Assembly: GCA_026418055.1 (NCBI GenBank)
Contig: JAOACB010000013.1
Coordinates: 21,062-57,131 of the forward strand
DNA: 36,070 nucleotides
From: Fimbriimonadales bacterium
Lineage (GTDB): Bacteria > Armatimonadota > Fimbriimonadia > Fimbriimonadales > Fimbriimonadaceae
Direction: 5' to 3'
The notes below the pieces were generated by a model that ran no database searches, had not been told where the DNA came from, and worked only from the letters and a program-made list of their open reading frames with translations. A program made the translations under genes and the position numbers. This document shows positions 22,307-30,853 of this stretch, one piece after another. Within the stretch, counting starts at the first letter, position 1, and each line of letters begins with the position of its first letter.

Positions 22307-23229
22307 TCCGCGTTCGGATCCCGGCGACCACGGCCAACCTTGGCCCCGGCTTCGACTGCATGGGCCTGGCGCTCGACCTTTGGAACACCTTCGAGCTGCA
22401 CGTGGGCGGGCGGGGCTTCCGCGTGGAGACGCACGGCGAGGGCGAGGGCCAGCTGCCGTCGGACGAGAGCAACCTGGTGGTGCAGACGATGCTCTCCGAG
22501 CTGGGAGAACTGGGTTGCGAGCCGCCGGAGGGCGCGAGGGTCGTGGCGCACAACACCGTGCCCTGCACCAGCGGCTTGGGCAGCAGCTCCACGGCGACCC
22601 TGGCCGGCCTGCTGTTCGCGCACGCGTTCGCGCTCGCCTGCCGAGGCCGCTCGCCGATGGAGATCGACCGCCAGGCGGTGCTCGAGCGCGCCGTCGCCTG
22701 GGAGGGCCACGGGGACAACGTCGTTCCCGCGCTGCTCGGGGGCTTCGTGATCGTGGTGCCGGACAACGGCCGAGTGCTGACCCAGAGGGTGCCGCACGTG
22801 CCCGTCAAGACGGTGGTGTGCGTGCCCGACTTCCACTACCCCACCACGCTCGCCCGCTCCGTGCTCCCCGACGCGTACAGCAAGCCGGACGCGATCTACA
22901 ACATCGGCCGCGCGATGCTGGTCGCCGAGGCGCTACGAGCCGGCGACGACGAGCTGCTGTCGAAGGCGATGAACGACCGGATCCACGAGCCGTACCGCGT
23001 GCCGTCGATCCCGGGCGCGCAGGCGGCCAAGCGGGCGGCGCTGGAGGCGGGCGCGATCTGCGTGGCGCTCAGCGGAGCGGGACCCGGCCTGATCGCCTTC
23101 GCCCGGCAGGGGTACGACCGGATCGGCCGCGGGATGAAGGCCGCCTTCGCCGAGGCGGGCCTCGCCTCGCGCTACTGGATCCTGGACGCCACCGACCAAG
23201 GCACGCACATCGGCTTGTTGCCCGTCTGA
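22303..23229 (+). CDS. thrB: Homoserine kinase
   Basis: 308 residues of the GHMP kinase family. The enzyme phosphorylates homoserine with ATP to give the substrate of the adjacent thrC product. The N-terminal 'VRIPATTANLGPGFDCMGLAL' is characteristic of homoserine kinases. The ATP-binding loop is 'PCTSGLGSSSTAT' near residue 87, and the C-terminal GHMP motif is 'CVALSGAGPGLIAF'. 'GHGDNVVPALLGGFVIV' lies between them. The GTG start overlaps the thrC stop by 4 bases. The gene ends about 70 bp before ftsK, which has its own promoter candidate. Confidence 0.95.
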   Translation: MIRVRIPATTANLGPGFDCMGLALDLWNTFELHVGGRGFRVETHGEGEGQLPSDESNLVVQTMLSELGELGCEPPEGARVVAHNTVPCTSGLGSSSTATLAGLLFAHAFALACRGRSPMEIDRQAVLERAVAWEGHGDNVVPALLGGFVIVVPDNGRVLTQRVPHVPVKTVVCVPDFHYPTTLARSVLPDAYSKPDAIYNIGRAMLVAEALRAGDDELLSKAMNDRIHEPYRVPSIPGAQAAKRAALEAGAICVALSGAGPGLIAFARQGYDRIGRGMKAAFAEAGLASRYWILDATDQGTHIGLLPV

Positions 23230-23246
23230 ACCGGCGCGCGCGGTTG

Positions 23247-23252
23247 TATACT
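23247..23252 (+). promoter_or_regulatory. Candidate -10 box (TATACT) for ftsK
   Basis: TATACT (five of six consensus bases) lies 45 nt before the ftsK ATG and predicts a leader of about 39 nt. A TTG precedes it directly, but no good -35 is seen at the usual distance. Confidence 0.4.
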
Positions 23253-23297
23253 GCGTGCTGTGGTCTGCCACGGATCCGGCGGACCGGGCGGCTCGGC

Positions 23298-25478
23298 ATG
23301 AAGGTCGACACGAAGTCGAAGGCGGCCATCCAGCCACGGCAGGGTGCCCAGAACCCGGAGCTCTGGGAGGACGTCGCGGGCATCGCGCTGATCGCTCTCG
23401 GTCTGCTGTGCCTGCTGGCTCTGGCGTTGCCCGACACCGGGCTCGTGGGCGGGGCGTTGGGCTCCGTGCTGCGCTCTCTGTTCGGCCGCGGCGCGTGGGC
23501 CATGCCGTTCGTGACCGTGGTGATCGGCGGCTCGCTGGTGTTCGGCCGCCGCTGGAACGAGGTTCCCAAGGTCGTGTGGGGCCTCTCGCTGGTGTACGTC
23601 GCCTTGCTCGGGGTGTTCGCTCGCGGGCTGCAGGGCGACTTCTTCGACCCCCAGGTGGCGGAGGGTTCCGGAGGCTACGTGGGGGCGGTCGTCGGCTGGC
23701 TGTTCCAAACGCTGTTCGGCTCCGCCAAGTGGGTGGGTCTGGGCGCTCTGGGCATGATCGGCTTGATCCTGGCCGTGGGGGCTCCGATCCGAACGATCGT
23801 GGGACGGCGCGCCCGCCGACCCGCCGAGGGTCGCCCGACCCCGCGGCGCGCGGTGGTGCAGGCGCCGGAGAGGCCCGCCGCGCCGGTTCGCCAGGAGCCT
23901 AGCCCGGGGGCGCCGAACGAGGAGCCGCGCCGCGCCCGACCGGCGCCGGTCATTCGCGAGACGGTGCAGGCCGGCGGGCCCACGCTGGAGTCCATCCCCA
24001 AGGAGGGCTACCAGCTGCCGCCCATGGGCCTGCTGGCCGCGCCGCAGGACAAGCCGCGGCGCAGCCGCGAGGAGATGGAGCGGAACATCCGCACCTTGGA
24101 GGGCACGCTCGAGGAGTTCGGCATCGAAGCGACGGTCGTGGAGGTGGCCACGGGCCCGACGATCACCCGCTACGAGGTGCAGCTGGGTCCAGGCATCCGC
24201 GTGGCCCGCATCACGGCCTTGGCCGACAACATCGCGATGAACCTGGCGGCCTCGAACGTGCGCGTCGAGGCGCCCATCCCCGGCAAGAGCGCGATCGGCG
24301 TCGAGGTGCCCAACGCCCACCCCACCACGGTCACGCTGCGCGACGTGTGCGACACGCCCGAGTTCCGCGACCATCCCTCGCGTCTGTGGGTGGCGCTGGG
24401 CCAGGACGTGAGCGGCGTGAACAAGTACGCCGACTTGGCGCGCATGCCGCACCTGCTGATCGGCGGCGCCACCAACTCGGGCAAGTCGATCGGCCTGTCG
24501 GCGATCATCATGAGCCTGCTGCTCCGCAACACCCCCAAGGATGTGCGGATGGTGATGATCGACCCGAAGCGCGTCGAGCTCACGCTGTTCGACAACATCC
24601 CGCACCTGCTGTGCCCGGTGGTCAAGGACGTGAGCCTCGCGCCGTCGGTGTTGCGCGCCGTCAAGCGGGAAATGGACCGCCGCTACGACCTGTTCAGCCA
24701 GGAGGGCGTGCGCAACATCGAAGGCTGGAACAAGCGCGCCTCGTTCCAAGACCGACTGAGCTACATCGTGGTGGTCATCGACGAGCTGGCCGACCTGATG
24801 ATGCAGGCCGCCGCCGAGGTCGAGACGGTGATCTGCCGGCTGGCGCAGCTGGCCCGGGCGACGGGCATCCACCTCGTGATCGCCACGCAGCGCCCCTCGG
24901 TGGACGTCATCACGGGCACCATCAAGGCGAACATCGCCTCCCGGATCGCGTTCACCGTGAGCTCCCAGATCGACTCCCGCACGATCCTCGACCAAGCGGG
25001 CGCAGAGCGCCTGATCGGCCGCGGCGACATGCTGTTCCTGCCCATCGACGCCAGCAAGCCGTTGCGCATCCAGGGCTGCTACGTTTCCGAGCAGGAGATC
25101 GATGCCGTCTGCGAGTTCTGGCGCGCCCAGGAGAAGCCCGCGTACACGTTGCGGCCGGTCGAGGCCTCGGAGGACGGGCGCGAGCGCGGCTCGGGTTCCG
25201 CCGACGACGCCCTGGATCCGCTGTGGGAGGAGGCCGTGCGATGGGTGGTCGAGCGCGGCCAGGCCTCGACGTCGATGCTGCAGAGGAAGTTCTCCATCGG
25301 CTTCCAGCGCGCCTCGCGGCTGCTGGACGAGATGGAGGAGCGGGGCATCGTCGGTCCGCGCGATGGTCCTCGCCCGCGGGACGTGCTGGTGGATCCGTTG
25401 CAGCTGGAGACGCTGTTCGGCGGGGGGCGGGTGTACACCGGCGAGGAGCCCTATCCCGACGAGGACGACGGCTACTGA
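23298..25478 (+). CDS. ftsK: DNA translocase FtsK/SpoIIIE
   Basis: 726 residues. Four to five membrane segments occupy about residues 25-170 and anchor the protein at the division site. A Pro/Arg-rich linker (175-230) is followed by the alpha/beta motor. Walker A is GGATNSGKS near residue 390, Walker B is VVVIDELADLMM near 495, and 'ATQRPSVDVITGTIKANI' follows. The C-terminal gamma winged helix (about 640-705, 'DPLWEEAVRWVVERGQASTSMLQRK' region) would read polar DNA motifs. FtsK pumps chromosome ends through the closing septum and helps resolve dimers at dif. The linker is short compared with E. coli FtsK. It is a single gene convergent with the glycan operon. Confidence 0.95.
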   Translation: MKVDTKSKAAIQPRQGAQNPELWEDVAGIALIALGLLCLLALALPDTGLVGGALGSVLRSLFGRGAWAMPFVTVVIGGSLVFGRRWNEVPKVVWGLSLVYVALLGVFARGLQGDFFDPQVAEGSGGYVGAVVGWLFQTLFGSAKWVGLGALGMIGLILAVGAPIRTIVGRRARRPAEGRPTPRRAVVQAPERPAAPVRQEPSPGAPNEEPRRARPAPVIRETVQAGGPTLESIPKEGYQLPPMGLLAAPQDKPRRSREEMERNIRTLEGTLEEFGIEATVVEVATGPTITRYEVQLGPGIRVARITALADNIAMNLAASNVRVEAPIPGKSAIGVEVPNAHPTTVTLRDVCDTPEFRDHPSRLWVALGQDVSGVNKYADLARMPHLLIGGATNSGKSIGLSAIIMSLLLRNTPKDVRMVMIDPKRVELTLFDNIPHLLCPVVKDVSLAPSVLRAVKREMDRRYDLFSQEGVRNIEGWNKRASFQDRLSYIVVVIDELADLMMQAAAEVETVICRLAQLARATGIHLVIATQRPSVDVITGTIKANIASRIAFTVSSQIDSRTILDQAGAERLIGRGDMLFLPIDASKPLRIQGCYVSEQEIDAVCEFWRAQEKPAYTLRPVEASEDGRERGSGSADDALDPLWEEAVRWVVERGQASTSMLQRKFSIGFQRASRLLDEMEERGIVGPRDGPRPRDVLVDPLQLETLFGGGRVYTGEEPYPDEDDGY

Positions 25479-25482
25479 CCCG

Positions 25483-25511
25483 AAAAAGGAGCCCCCCGCA
25501 ACGCGGGAGGC
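25483..25511 (-). terminator. Intrinsic terminator of the GH1-LacI-pilin-lipoprotein-GH44 unit
   Basis: On the minus strand, gcctcccgc and gcggggggc pair over 9 bp with one mismatch around a 3-nt loop, followed by tcc and five T residues. It begins 38 bp after the GH44 stop. It is oriented to end minus-strand transcription; the plus strand has no T-run here for ftsK. Confidence 0.75.
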
Positions 25512-25549
25512 CCAATGGCCAAAGCTTCACGCCACTCGAAAGACGGGCG

Positions 25550-27076
25550 TCAGCGCGCGCCGACGACCTCCACCGTGCTGACGCTGAGCGCCGGAGCCTG
25601 GAAGCGCAACGCGCCCCTGCCGACTTGGGGCTGGAACCGGACCGCGGAGCGCAGGTTGGCGCCGTCCAACCGGTATCCCGCCGCGGACCGGATGGAAAAC
25701 CCTCGGAGCGAGACCTCGAAGGAGGTGGGAGACGAGCTTTTGTTGACGGCGACCAGCACCAGCCTTCCCGGCCGGTCGGGGCTGGACGAGGCGTACAGCG
25801 AGCTGACCGCGGGGTCGCCGCCCTGCACCCTGAGCGAGCGGGATCCGAACTTGCCGCCGCGCCCGTCGTAGTCGCGGAAGGCGCGGAACGCCGCCACCGT
25901 CGCAGGCCTGTCGGGGGAGATGCCCCAGTGAGCCGCCGCGAACACGCCGTGGCGACCAAAGATGCCCAGCACGTCGGCCTGCGCGACCAGACCGCTGGCG
26001 TCGCGGCCTCCGCCGTAGTCGTATTCGGTGATCGCCAGGCGCGTGCCCGGATACTGCCGCCGGATCTGCTCGAGCAGACCGGGAAGCAGCGCGATCGGCT
26101 TCCTGCCCAGGTTCTCGGCGATCCAGCTGTCCTCGACGTAGGTCGGGTCCCACAGCGAGCGCGGGGCCTGCACGCGCGCGGCGACCAGCGCGGGGGTGGC
26201 CTCCGGCGAGGTCACTCGGACGCCGCCCCCGCGAGCCTCGGGGTACCAGTGGATGTCGAGCACGTCGAGCAGCCGCCTCCCGGCCCGCTGCCCCGCGGCG
26301 CGCATGCCCGCAAGGTAGAAGTCCAGGAAGTCCCTGCCGTTCGCGTCCGGCGCGTCCTGGAACGTGCGGAAGCCCTGCCAGCCGTAGCTGACGGGCCCGA
26401 ACACCAGGGACCGGGGAGCAACGGCCTTGATGGCTTGGGCGTACTCGATGCCGATCTGCAGGATCTGCGCGTAGGTGGGGTTCCTCGGCCAGATGCGCTG
26501 GTGGGTGAAGCCCCACAGATCCACCTCGTTGTCGAGGCTGAACCAAACGGGAGCGTTCGGCCGTGCGAACTTCGAGATCCAGGCTGCGAACTCGTCCTGG
26601 TACACCGCGCGGTCGGTGGTGTCCGGAGGATAGGCGAGCGGGCCGTTCTTGCGCGGATACGAGCGGTGGAAGCGCGTCTCGAGGTGGTTCGGCGTCTGGG
26701 CCACGTCGCCGTCGGCCTTCTTGTCGGCGGCGACGTAGCCGGTGCAGGGCACGGTCACGAGCGCGGCGGCGCCGTGCCGCACGGCGTCCTCCACGAACGT
26801 GCGCACGGTCCAGCCGGGCTCGTCGGTCTGGCCCATGTAGCCGTCGTTCTGATGGTGCCAGTCGCTGCCGGCGTTGCTGGCGTTGGTCTCCCAGTTGTAC
26901 GCCGACATGCGGTTTCCCCCCTGCCGGGCCAGCGGGAAGAGCGGACCGAGCCTCCTCCAGTCGGGGAAGTTCGCGCCGTAGATGTAGGGGGAGATCGGCT
27001 GGCCGACCGCGGGGTCGACCGTGTAGGCCTGCGTCGGGGTCTGCGCCAGCGCGAGCGCTGCCAAGAGGGTGTGCAT
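25550..27076 (-). CDS. Secreted glycoside hydrolase family 44 (endoglucanase/xyloglucanase)
   Basis: 508 residues. A short signal peptide (MHTLLAALALAQTPTQA) is followed by the GH44 N-terminal signature 'ISPYIYGANFPDW' and 'GGNRMSAYNWETNASNAG'. The acid/base Glu184 lies in 'SLDNEVDLW' and the nucleophile Glu351 in 'ITEYDYGGG'. The last 90 residues form the beta-sandwich that completes the family fold. GH44 enzymes cut the beta-1,4-glucan backbone of cellulose derivatives and xyloglucan. There is no carbohydrate-binding module or dockerin. It is the last gene before an intrinsic terminator. GH1 and GH42 enzymes nearby could remove glucose and galactose from the products, which fits xyloglucan use (inference). 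Confidence 0.92.
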   Translation of the reverse strand: MHTLLAALALAQTPTQAYTVDPAVGQPISPYIYGANFPDWRRLGPLFPLARQGGNRMSAYNWETNASNAGSDWHHQNDGYMGQTDEPGWTVRTFVEDAVRHGAAALVTVPCTGYVAADKKADGDVAQTPNHLETRFHRSYPRKNGPLAYPPDTTDRAVYQDEFAAWISKFARPNAPVWFSLDNEVDLWGFTHQRIWPRNPTYAQILQIGIEYAQAIKAVAPRSLVFGPVSYGWQGFRTFQDAPDANGRDFLDFYLAGMRAAGQRAGRRLLDVLDIHWYPEARGGGVRVTSPEATPALVAARVQAPRSLWDPTYVEDSWIAENLGRKPIALLPGLLEQIRRQYPGTRLAITEYDYGGGRDASGLVAQADVLGIFGRHGVFAAAHWGISPDRPATVAAFRAFRDYDGRGGKFGSRSLRVQGGDPAVSSLYASSSPDRPGRLVLVAVNKSSSPTSFEVSLRGFSIRSAAGYRLDGANLRSAVRFQPQVGRGALRFQAPALSVSTVEVVGAR

Positions 27077-27100
27077 GGTTCCGGATGGGTCGAAGCGTTC

Positions 27101-27123
27101 GGGGCCGGCTCGGCGCCGGCCCC
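27101..27123 (-). terminator. Hairpin between the small lipoprotein and GH44 genes
   Basis: A perfect 9-bp stem, ggggccggc and gccggcccc, encloses a 5-nt loop. It lies 13 bp after the lipoprotein stop. There is no T-run. The arms are the same as in the hairpin on the other side of the lipoprotein gene. Confidence 0.5.
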
Positions 27124-27136
27124 TAGGGAGATCCGA

Positions 27137-27349
27137 TCAGTTGCCGCTCTGTTGGGCCTTCTGCTGCTGCTCGGCGGCCTTCCTCAGGCCCTCCTGCATG
27201 CCTTGGATGGCCTCGGGCGGGGGCTCCTTGAGGTTGCCCATGTTGCGGAAGGCCTGCTCCTCCTCCTTGGTGGCCTCGGTCTTCTGCGAGCAACCCACCG
27301 CGACGAGGCCGAGGGCCAGCACGGCGACGAGAGCTGCGAGCTTCTTCAT
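27137..27349 (-). CDS. Small lipoprotein
   Basis: 70 residues. A short basic start (MKK), a hydrophobic run and the lipobox VAVGC (Cys20) mark it as a lipoprotein. The remaining 50 residues are polar and rich in Glu, Gln and Lys (EATKEEEQAF, QGMQEGLRKAAEQQQKAQQ) and probably form a single helix. No family is recognised. A strong AAGGAGG at the right distance shows it is really translated. It sits inside the minus-strand glycan unit, yet is flanked on both sides by near-identical G/C-rich hairpins, so it may be a stable, separately abundant message. Possible roles are an envelope spacer or a small partner of the neighbouring secreted enzymes; neither can be shown. Confidence 0.8.
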   Translation of the reverse strand: MKKLAALVAVLALGLVAVGCSQKTEATKEEEQAFRNMGNLKEPPPEAIQGMQEGLRKAAEQQQKAQQSGN

Positions 27350-27376
27350 GCGATTCCTCCTTGAACGTGTCGGCTC

Positions 27377-27408
27377 CGCGGGGCCGGCTGGGACGCGCCG
27401 GCCCCGCG
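27377..27408 (-). repeat. Hairpin between the pseudopilin and small lipoprotein genes
   Basis: A perfect 12-bp stem, cgcggggccggc and gccggccccgcg, encloses an 8-nt loop. It lies 13 bp after the pseudopilin stop and about 27 bp before the lipoprotein start. There is no T-run. It could end or stabilise the upstream message. Its inner arms match the hairpin at 27101-27123. Confidence 0.55.
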
Positions 27409-27421
27409 CGCCTGGCTCAGC

Positions 27422-28258
27422 TTACTGCCGGTAGGCGTCCCACATGTTGTCGGCCGGCCGGTTGCGACCGTCCGGGTTGGTGCGCACGGGCTGCATCATG
27501 GCCGCGTGCCCGTCGGCGAACAGGAACGGCGTCTGGCCGCTGTACACGACCGAGCAGCCGCCCCACTTGTCGTTGTCGTTCCACTTGACGTGCGCCTGGT
27601 ACACGGCTCCGGTGCGGTTGCGGCCGGTGACGTCCTGCGCTCCGCCCTCGGGGGTCAGGCCGGGGGCTCCGCCGGTGCCGGCCCAGTCCCACCAGTCGAC
27701 GCCGGGGAAGTACAGGCCGTTGCCGAAGATCGTGTTGCCGAAGAAGCGGCCCGCCAGCACGATGGTGCTCGCCGGGTTGGTCACGGCGGTCTCGGTGGCC
27801 ATGTTGCGCTGGATCCAGGAGGTCTGGTACAGGCCCATGACGCCGTACACCGCCCAGCTGTTCAGCGTGCTGTCCCACTTCATCGCGCCGTTCGCCGCGA
27901 AGCTGAGGGGCAGGATCTCGGGGATCGTGCGCATCCAGCTGTCCCAGCTGGCCTTGTCCTTCGGGTCGCTGGGGTCGGTCAGCAGGGCGTAGCTCTTGAT
28001 GTAGGGCTGCGTGTCGACGGTCCAGCCGCCGTCGCGCGGGGCCCACCAGTCGCGGCCCAGGCCCATGGGGTAGGTGCCGTCCTGGTCCTGCATGTACATC
28101 ATGATGCCGAGGCCCAGCTGCTTGATGTTGGACAGCGCCGCGGTCTTCTTGGCGGCGAGCTTCGCCTGGGCGAAGACGGGGAACAGGATGGCGGCCAGGA
28201 TCGCGATGATGGCGATCACGACCAGAAGCTCGATGAGGGTGAATGCTTTGCGCTTCAT
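27422..28258 (-). CDS. Type II secretion/type IV pilin-like protein in the glycan unit
   Basis: 278 residues. The prepilin leader MKRKA is followed by FTLIELLVVIAIIAILAAI, then 'LFPVFAQAKLAAKKTAALSNIKQLGL', the form typical of Armatimonadota. The C-terminal part has 'YSGQTPFLFADGH', the H-X9-DG region with Tyr in place of the first His. The protein is expected in the inner membrane with a large Trp-rich periplasmic domain (for example DSWMRTIPEI, GVDWWDWAG). AGGTGG lies upstream at good spacing. It starts 5 bp after the LacI stop and is therefore co-transcribed with GH1 and LacI. A role in secretion or surface display of the hydrolases is possible but not shown. Confidence 0.9.
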   Translation of the reverse strand: MKRKAFTLIELLVVIAIIAILAAILFPVFAQAKLAAKKTAALSNIKQLGLGIMMYMQDQDGTYPMGLGRDWWAPRDGGWTVDTQPYIKSYALLTDPSDPKDKASWDSWMRTIPEILPLSFAANGAMKWDSTLNSWAVYGVMGLYQTSWIQRNMATETAVTNPASTIVLAGRFFGNTIFGNGLYFPGVDWWDWAGTGGAPGLTPEGGAQDVTGRNRTGAVYQAHVKWNDNDKWGGCSVVYSGQTPFLFADGHAAMMQPVRTNPDGRNRPADNMWDAYRQ

Positions 28259-28263
28259 TGGAT

Positions 28264-29310
28264 TCAGTCCACCTTTGGATTGAGAGGGGGGGTCGAGGTG
28301 CTGCCCCGAACGTCGAGGCCGCACGGCAGGACGAGGTCGTAGGGCTCGGGCGACTCTCCCCGGATGCGCCGCACCAGGAGGTCGACCGCCTTGGAGCCGA
28401 TGTCGACGAGCGGTTGGGAGACCGAGGTGAGCGGGGGCTCGACCTCGTTGCAGAAGGCGGTGGAGTCGAACCCCACCACGGAAAGCTGTTCGGGCACGCG
28501 CACTCCGAAGAGCCGCGCGCGGTCGATGACGGTGGCCGCGACCCCGTCGTGCTGGCAGACGAGGGCCGTGTGGCGAGGGCCTGCGGCGAGGTAGCGGTCG
28601 AGATTCTCCAGGTCGTGCGCTCCCGGATAGAGCAGCACGTCGTCCTCGGTGACTGGGACGCCCAGCGAGTCCATCCGGTTCCGGAAGGCCGTCATCCGCT
28701 CCGAGGTCTCGGTGAACGGCCGGCTCTCGCCGACGACGAAGCCGATGCGCCGGTGGCCCAGGTTCCAGAGGTGGTCGACCGCCAGGCGGATGCCCCCGGC
28801 GTTGTCGCACCGCACGCTCGGGAAGCGACCCTCGAGAAGCGCGGATGGCGTGTGGATCAGCACCAGGGGCACCCGGGAGGCCAGCAGCATCCTGCGGTTC
28901 TCCTCCACGGGATCGGTGCTGTACCAGATCAGCCCGTCGAAGCGGCCGTCGTTGATGCCCTCTTCGGGGGAGCCGCCCATCAGCTTGGGACACAGCGTGA
29001 CCGAGTAGCCGTGGCGGAACGCGCCCTCCACCAGCCCGTCCATCAGCGCGGCGAAGTACCGCGAGCCCTGGGAGAAGATCGGCCTGGCGAAGCCGATGCC
29101 GTGCAGGATGCCGATCATCGACGTTTGGCCGTCCCGGAAGCTCCGGGCGAACACGTTGCAGCGGTAGCCCAGCTCCTCGGCCGCCTGGCGCACTCGCTCG
29201 GCGGTGGCGGGGCTCACCCGCACGGTGGTGGCCCGTCCGTGCAGCACGCGCGACACGACCACGGGGGAGACCCCCGCCTTCTTCGCCACGTCGCGCATCG
29301 TCACAGCCAT
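28264..29310 (-). CDS. LacI family transcriptional regulator
   Basis: 348 residues. The helix-turn-helix is at the N-terminus (MRDVAKKAGVSPVVVSRVLHG), followed by the hinge helix region (SPATAERVRQAAEELGY). The effector domain resembles periplasmic sugar-binding proteins: 'IGILHG', 'DGLIWYSTD', 'HRRIGFVVGE', 'LSVVGFDSTAFC' and 'PPLTSVSQP'. It starts 16 bp after the GH1 stop and ends 5 bp before the pseudopilin gene. It likely represses its own operon and the divergent GH42 gene in the absence of a sugar inducer; the palindrome and repeats at 30720-30758 are candidate sites. The inducer is unknown, with a beta-glucoside or beta-galactoside most likely from context. Confidence 0.93.
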   Translation of the reverse strand: MAVTMRDVAKKAGVSPVVVSRVLHGRATTVRVSPATAERVRQAAEELGYRCNVFARSFRDGQTSMIGILHGIGFARPIFSQGSRYFAALMDGLVEGAFRHGYSVTLCPKLMGGSPEEGINDGRFDGLIWYSTDPVEENRRMLLASRVPLVLIHTPSALLEGRFPSVRCDNAGGIRLAVDHLWNLGHRRIGFVVGESRPFTETSERMTAFRNRMDSLGVPVTEDDVLLYPGAHDLENLDRYLAAGPRHTALVCQHDGVAATVIDRARLFGVRVPEQLSVVGFDSTAFCNEVEPPLTSVSQPLVDIGSKAVDLLVRRIRGESPEPYDLVLPCGLDVRGSTSTPPLNPKVD

Positions 29311-29326
29311 CCTCTGCCCCGCTGGC

Positions 29327-30682
29327 TCAAAGGTTGGATCCGTTGCAGCGGATCGTCTCGGCGTACCAGTGGAAGGAGTCCTTGGGCACCCGCCTCTGGG
29401 TGGCGTAGTCGACGTACACGAGGCCGAACCTGCGGTTATAGCCGAACGCCCACTCGAAGTTGTCCAGGAACGACCAGTGCAGGTAGCCGAGCACCTGCAC
29501 TCCCTCCTGGGCGGCCTGGGCCAGCTGGCGCAGGTGCCGACGGGTGTAGTCGATGCGCTGAGGGTCGTGCACCTTGCCGTCCAGAGCGACCCAGTCCATG
29601 CCCGCCAGGCCGTTCTCGGTGATGGCGATCGGCTTTCCGTACCTCTCCCAGAACTGCCTGGGGCCCCAGTACAGGCAGCGATCGTCGACGATCCAGTCCA
29701 TCATGGTCTTCGGCGCCCCCTGCGGCTCCGGCGAGGCTGCGGCTCGGCCCTCTTCGTCGGCCGACACCTCCCAGCCGGTGTACACGTTCAGGCCGATGAA
29801 GTCGATCGGTTCGGAGATGGCGCGCATCTGCTCGTCGGTCGCCTTCGGGGCCTTCTCGCCGAACGTCTCCAGCGCCTGGTCGGGGTACCGCCCGAAGACG
29901 ATCGGGTCGATCCACCAGCCCATGCCCCAAAGCGAGTCGGGCGCGGCGTCGAACGTTCGCCGGGCCGCGGCCTCCCGGTCGGCCGCGCTCTGCGGGTCCT
30001 TCGGAATGCCGGGGCCGATCGCGGGCACGACGCCCACTCGGCAACCGGGGGAGTGCGCCCGCAGGACCTGCGTGGCCTTCCCGCTGGCGACCAGCGTGTG
30101 GTGCGAGGCCAGCAGCACCTCGTCGAACCGCAACCGGTCTCCGGGCGCGTGATGACCCGACTGCAGGCCGAGGCTGATGAAGCACTGCGGCTCGTTGAGG
30201 GTCATCCAATGCCGCACCCTGTCGCCGAGCCTCCTCGCGACGATCTCGGCGTAGTCCGCGAACCAAGAGGCGCTGTCGGGGTTCAGCCACCCCCCGCGGT
30301 GGTACAGCGACAGTGGGAAGTCCCAGTGGAACAGCGTGACCCAAGGCTGGATGCCCGCCTCCAGCAGCGCGTCGACCAGGCGGTCGTAGAATTCCAGGCC
30401 CGCCTCGTTGACGGTTCCGACGCCCTCGGGCAGCACGCGGGGCCAGGAGACGCTGAACCGGTACGCCCGGACGCCCAGCTCGCGCATCAGCGCAACGTCC
30501 TCGCGCCACAAGCGGTAATGGTCGCACGCAATGTCGCCGTTGTGGCCGTGGTACACGGCGCCCGGCTTGCGGCAGAACATGTCCCACACGCAGGGCCCGC
30601 GCCCATCCCCCGTCGCGGCACCCTCGATCTGGTACGCCGCCGTCGCCACACCCCAAGCGAAACCGTCCGCGAATTGCGCCAT
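29327..30682 (-). CDS. Glycoside hydrolase family 1 beta-glucosidase
   Basis: 451 residues, the usual GH1 length, with no signal peptide, so cytoplasmic. 'FAWGVATAAYQIEGA' is the GH1 N-terminal signature. The acid/base Glu164 is in 'TLNEPQ' and the nucleophile Glu356 in 'ITENGL'. 'HWSFLDNFEWAFGYNRRFGLVYVDY' near the end carries the substrate-binding Trp and Glu residues. The enzyme releases terminal beta-glucose, or other beta-linked sugars, from oligosaccharides. The start is the ATG at 30682, where the family N-terminus begins; the longer open frame upstream is not coding. It is the first gene of the minus-strand unit, read from the intergenic region shared with GH42. Confidence 0.94.
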   Translation of the reverse strand: MAQFADGFAWGVATAAYQIEGAATGDGRGPCVWDMFCRKPGAVYHGHNGDIACDHYRLWREDVALMRELGVRAYRFSVSWPRVLPEGVGTVNEAGLEFYDRLVDALLEAGIQPWVTLFHWDFPLSLYHRGGWLNPDSASWFADYAEIVARRLGDRVRHWMTLNEPQCFISLGLQSGHHAPGDRLRFDEVLLASHHTLVASGKATQVLRAHSPGCRVGVVPAIGPGIPKDPQSAADREAAARRTFDAAPDSLWGMGWWIDPIVFGRYPDQALETFGEKAPKATDEQMRAISEPIDFIGLNVYTGWEVSADEEGRAAASPEPQGAPKTMMDWIVDDRCLYWGPRQFWERYGKPIAITENGLAGMDWVALDGKVHDPQRIDYTRRHLRQLAQAAQEGVQVLGYLHWSFLDNFEWAFGYNRRFGLVYVDYATQRRVPKDSFHWYAETIRCNGSNL

Positions 30683-30719
30683 CGCACGATCCTGAGGGCA
30701 AGAACGATGCCCGACGCCC

Positions 30720-30758
30720 ATGATACACCGATATATGCCGCCCGGTATACCGATGAAT
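30720..30758. promoter_or_regulatory. Candidate operator/promoter between divergent GH1 and GH42 genes
   Basis: Two near-identical elements, TACACCGAT (30724-30732) and TATACCGAT (30746-30754), lie 22 bp apart on the same face of the helix. The second overlaps a perfect 10-bp palindrome, CGGTATACCG (30743-30752). On the minus strand TATCAT (30725-30720) is a -10 candidate for the GH1 operon, 37 nt ahead of its start. The rest of the 171-bp gap (30683-30853) is G/C-rich apart from a run of six T at 30764-30769. A LacI protein encoded in the operon is the obvious candidate to bind here. Confidence 0.5.
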
Positions 30759-30853
30759 CTGGGTTTTTTGCGGGATTTCCCCTCCAGCCGTGCAAACCCG
30801 GCGCCGGCGGCGCGCCGGACCGCGAGGGTAACTTGCGCCCGAGGGCAGCGGCG

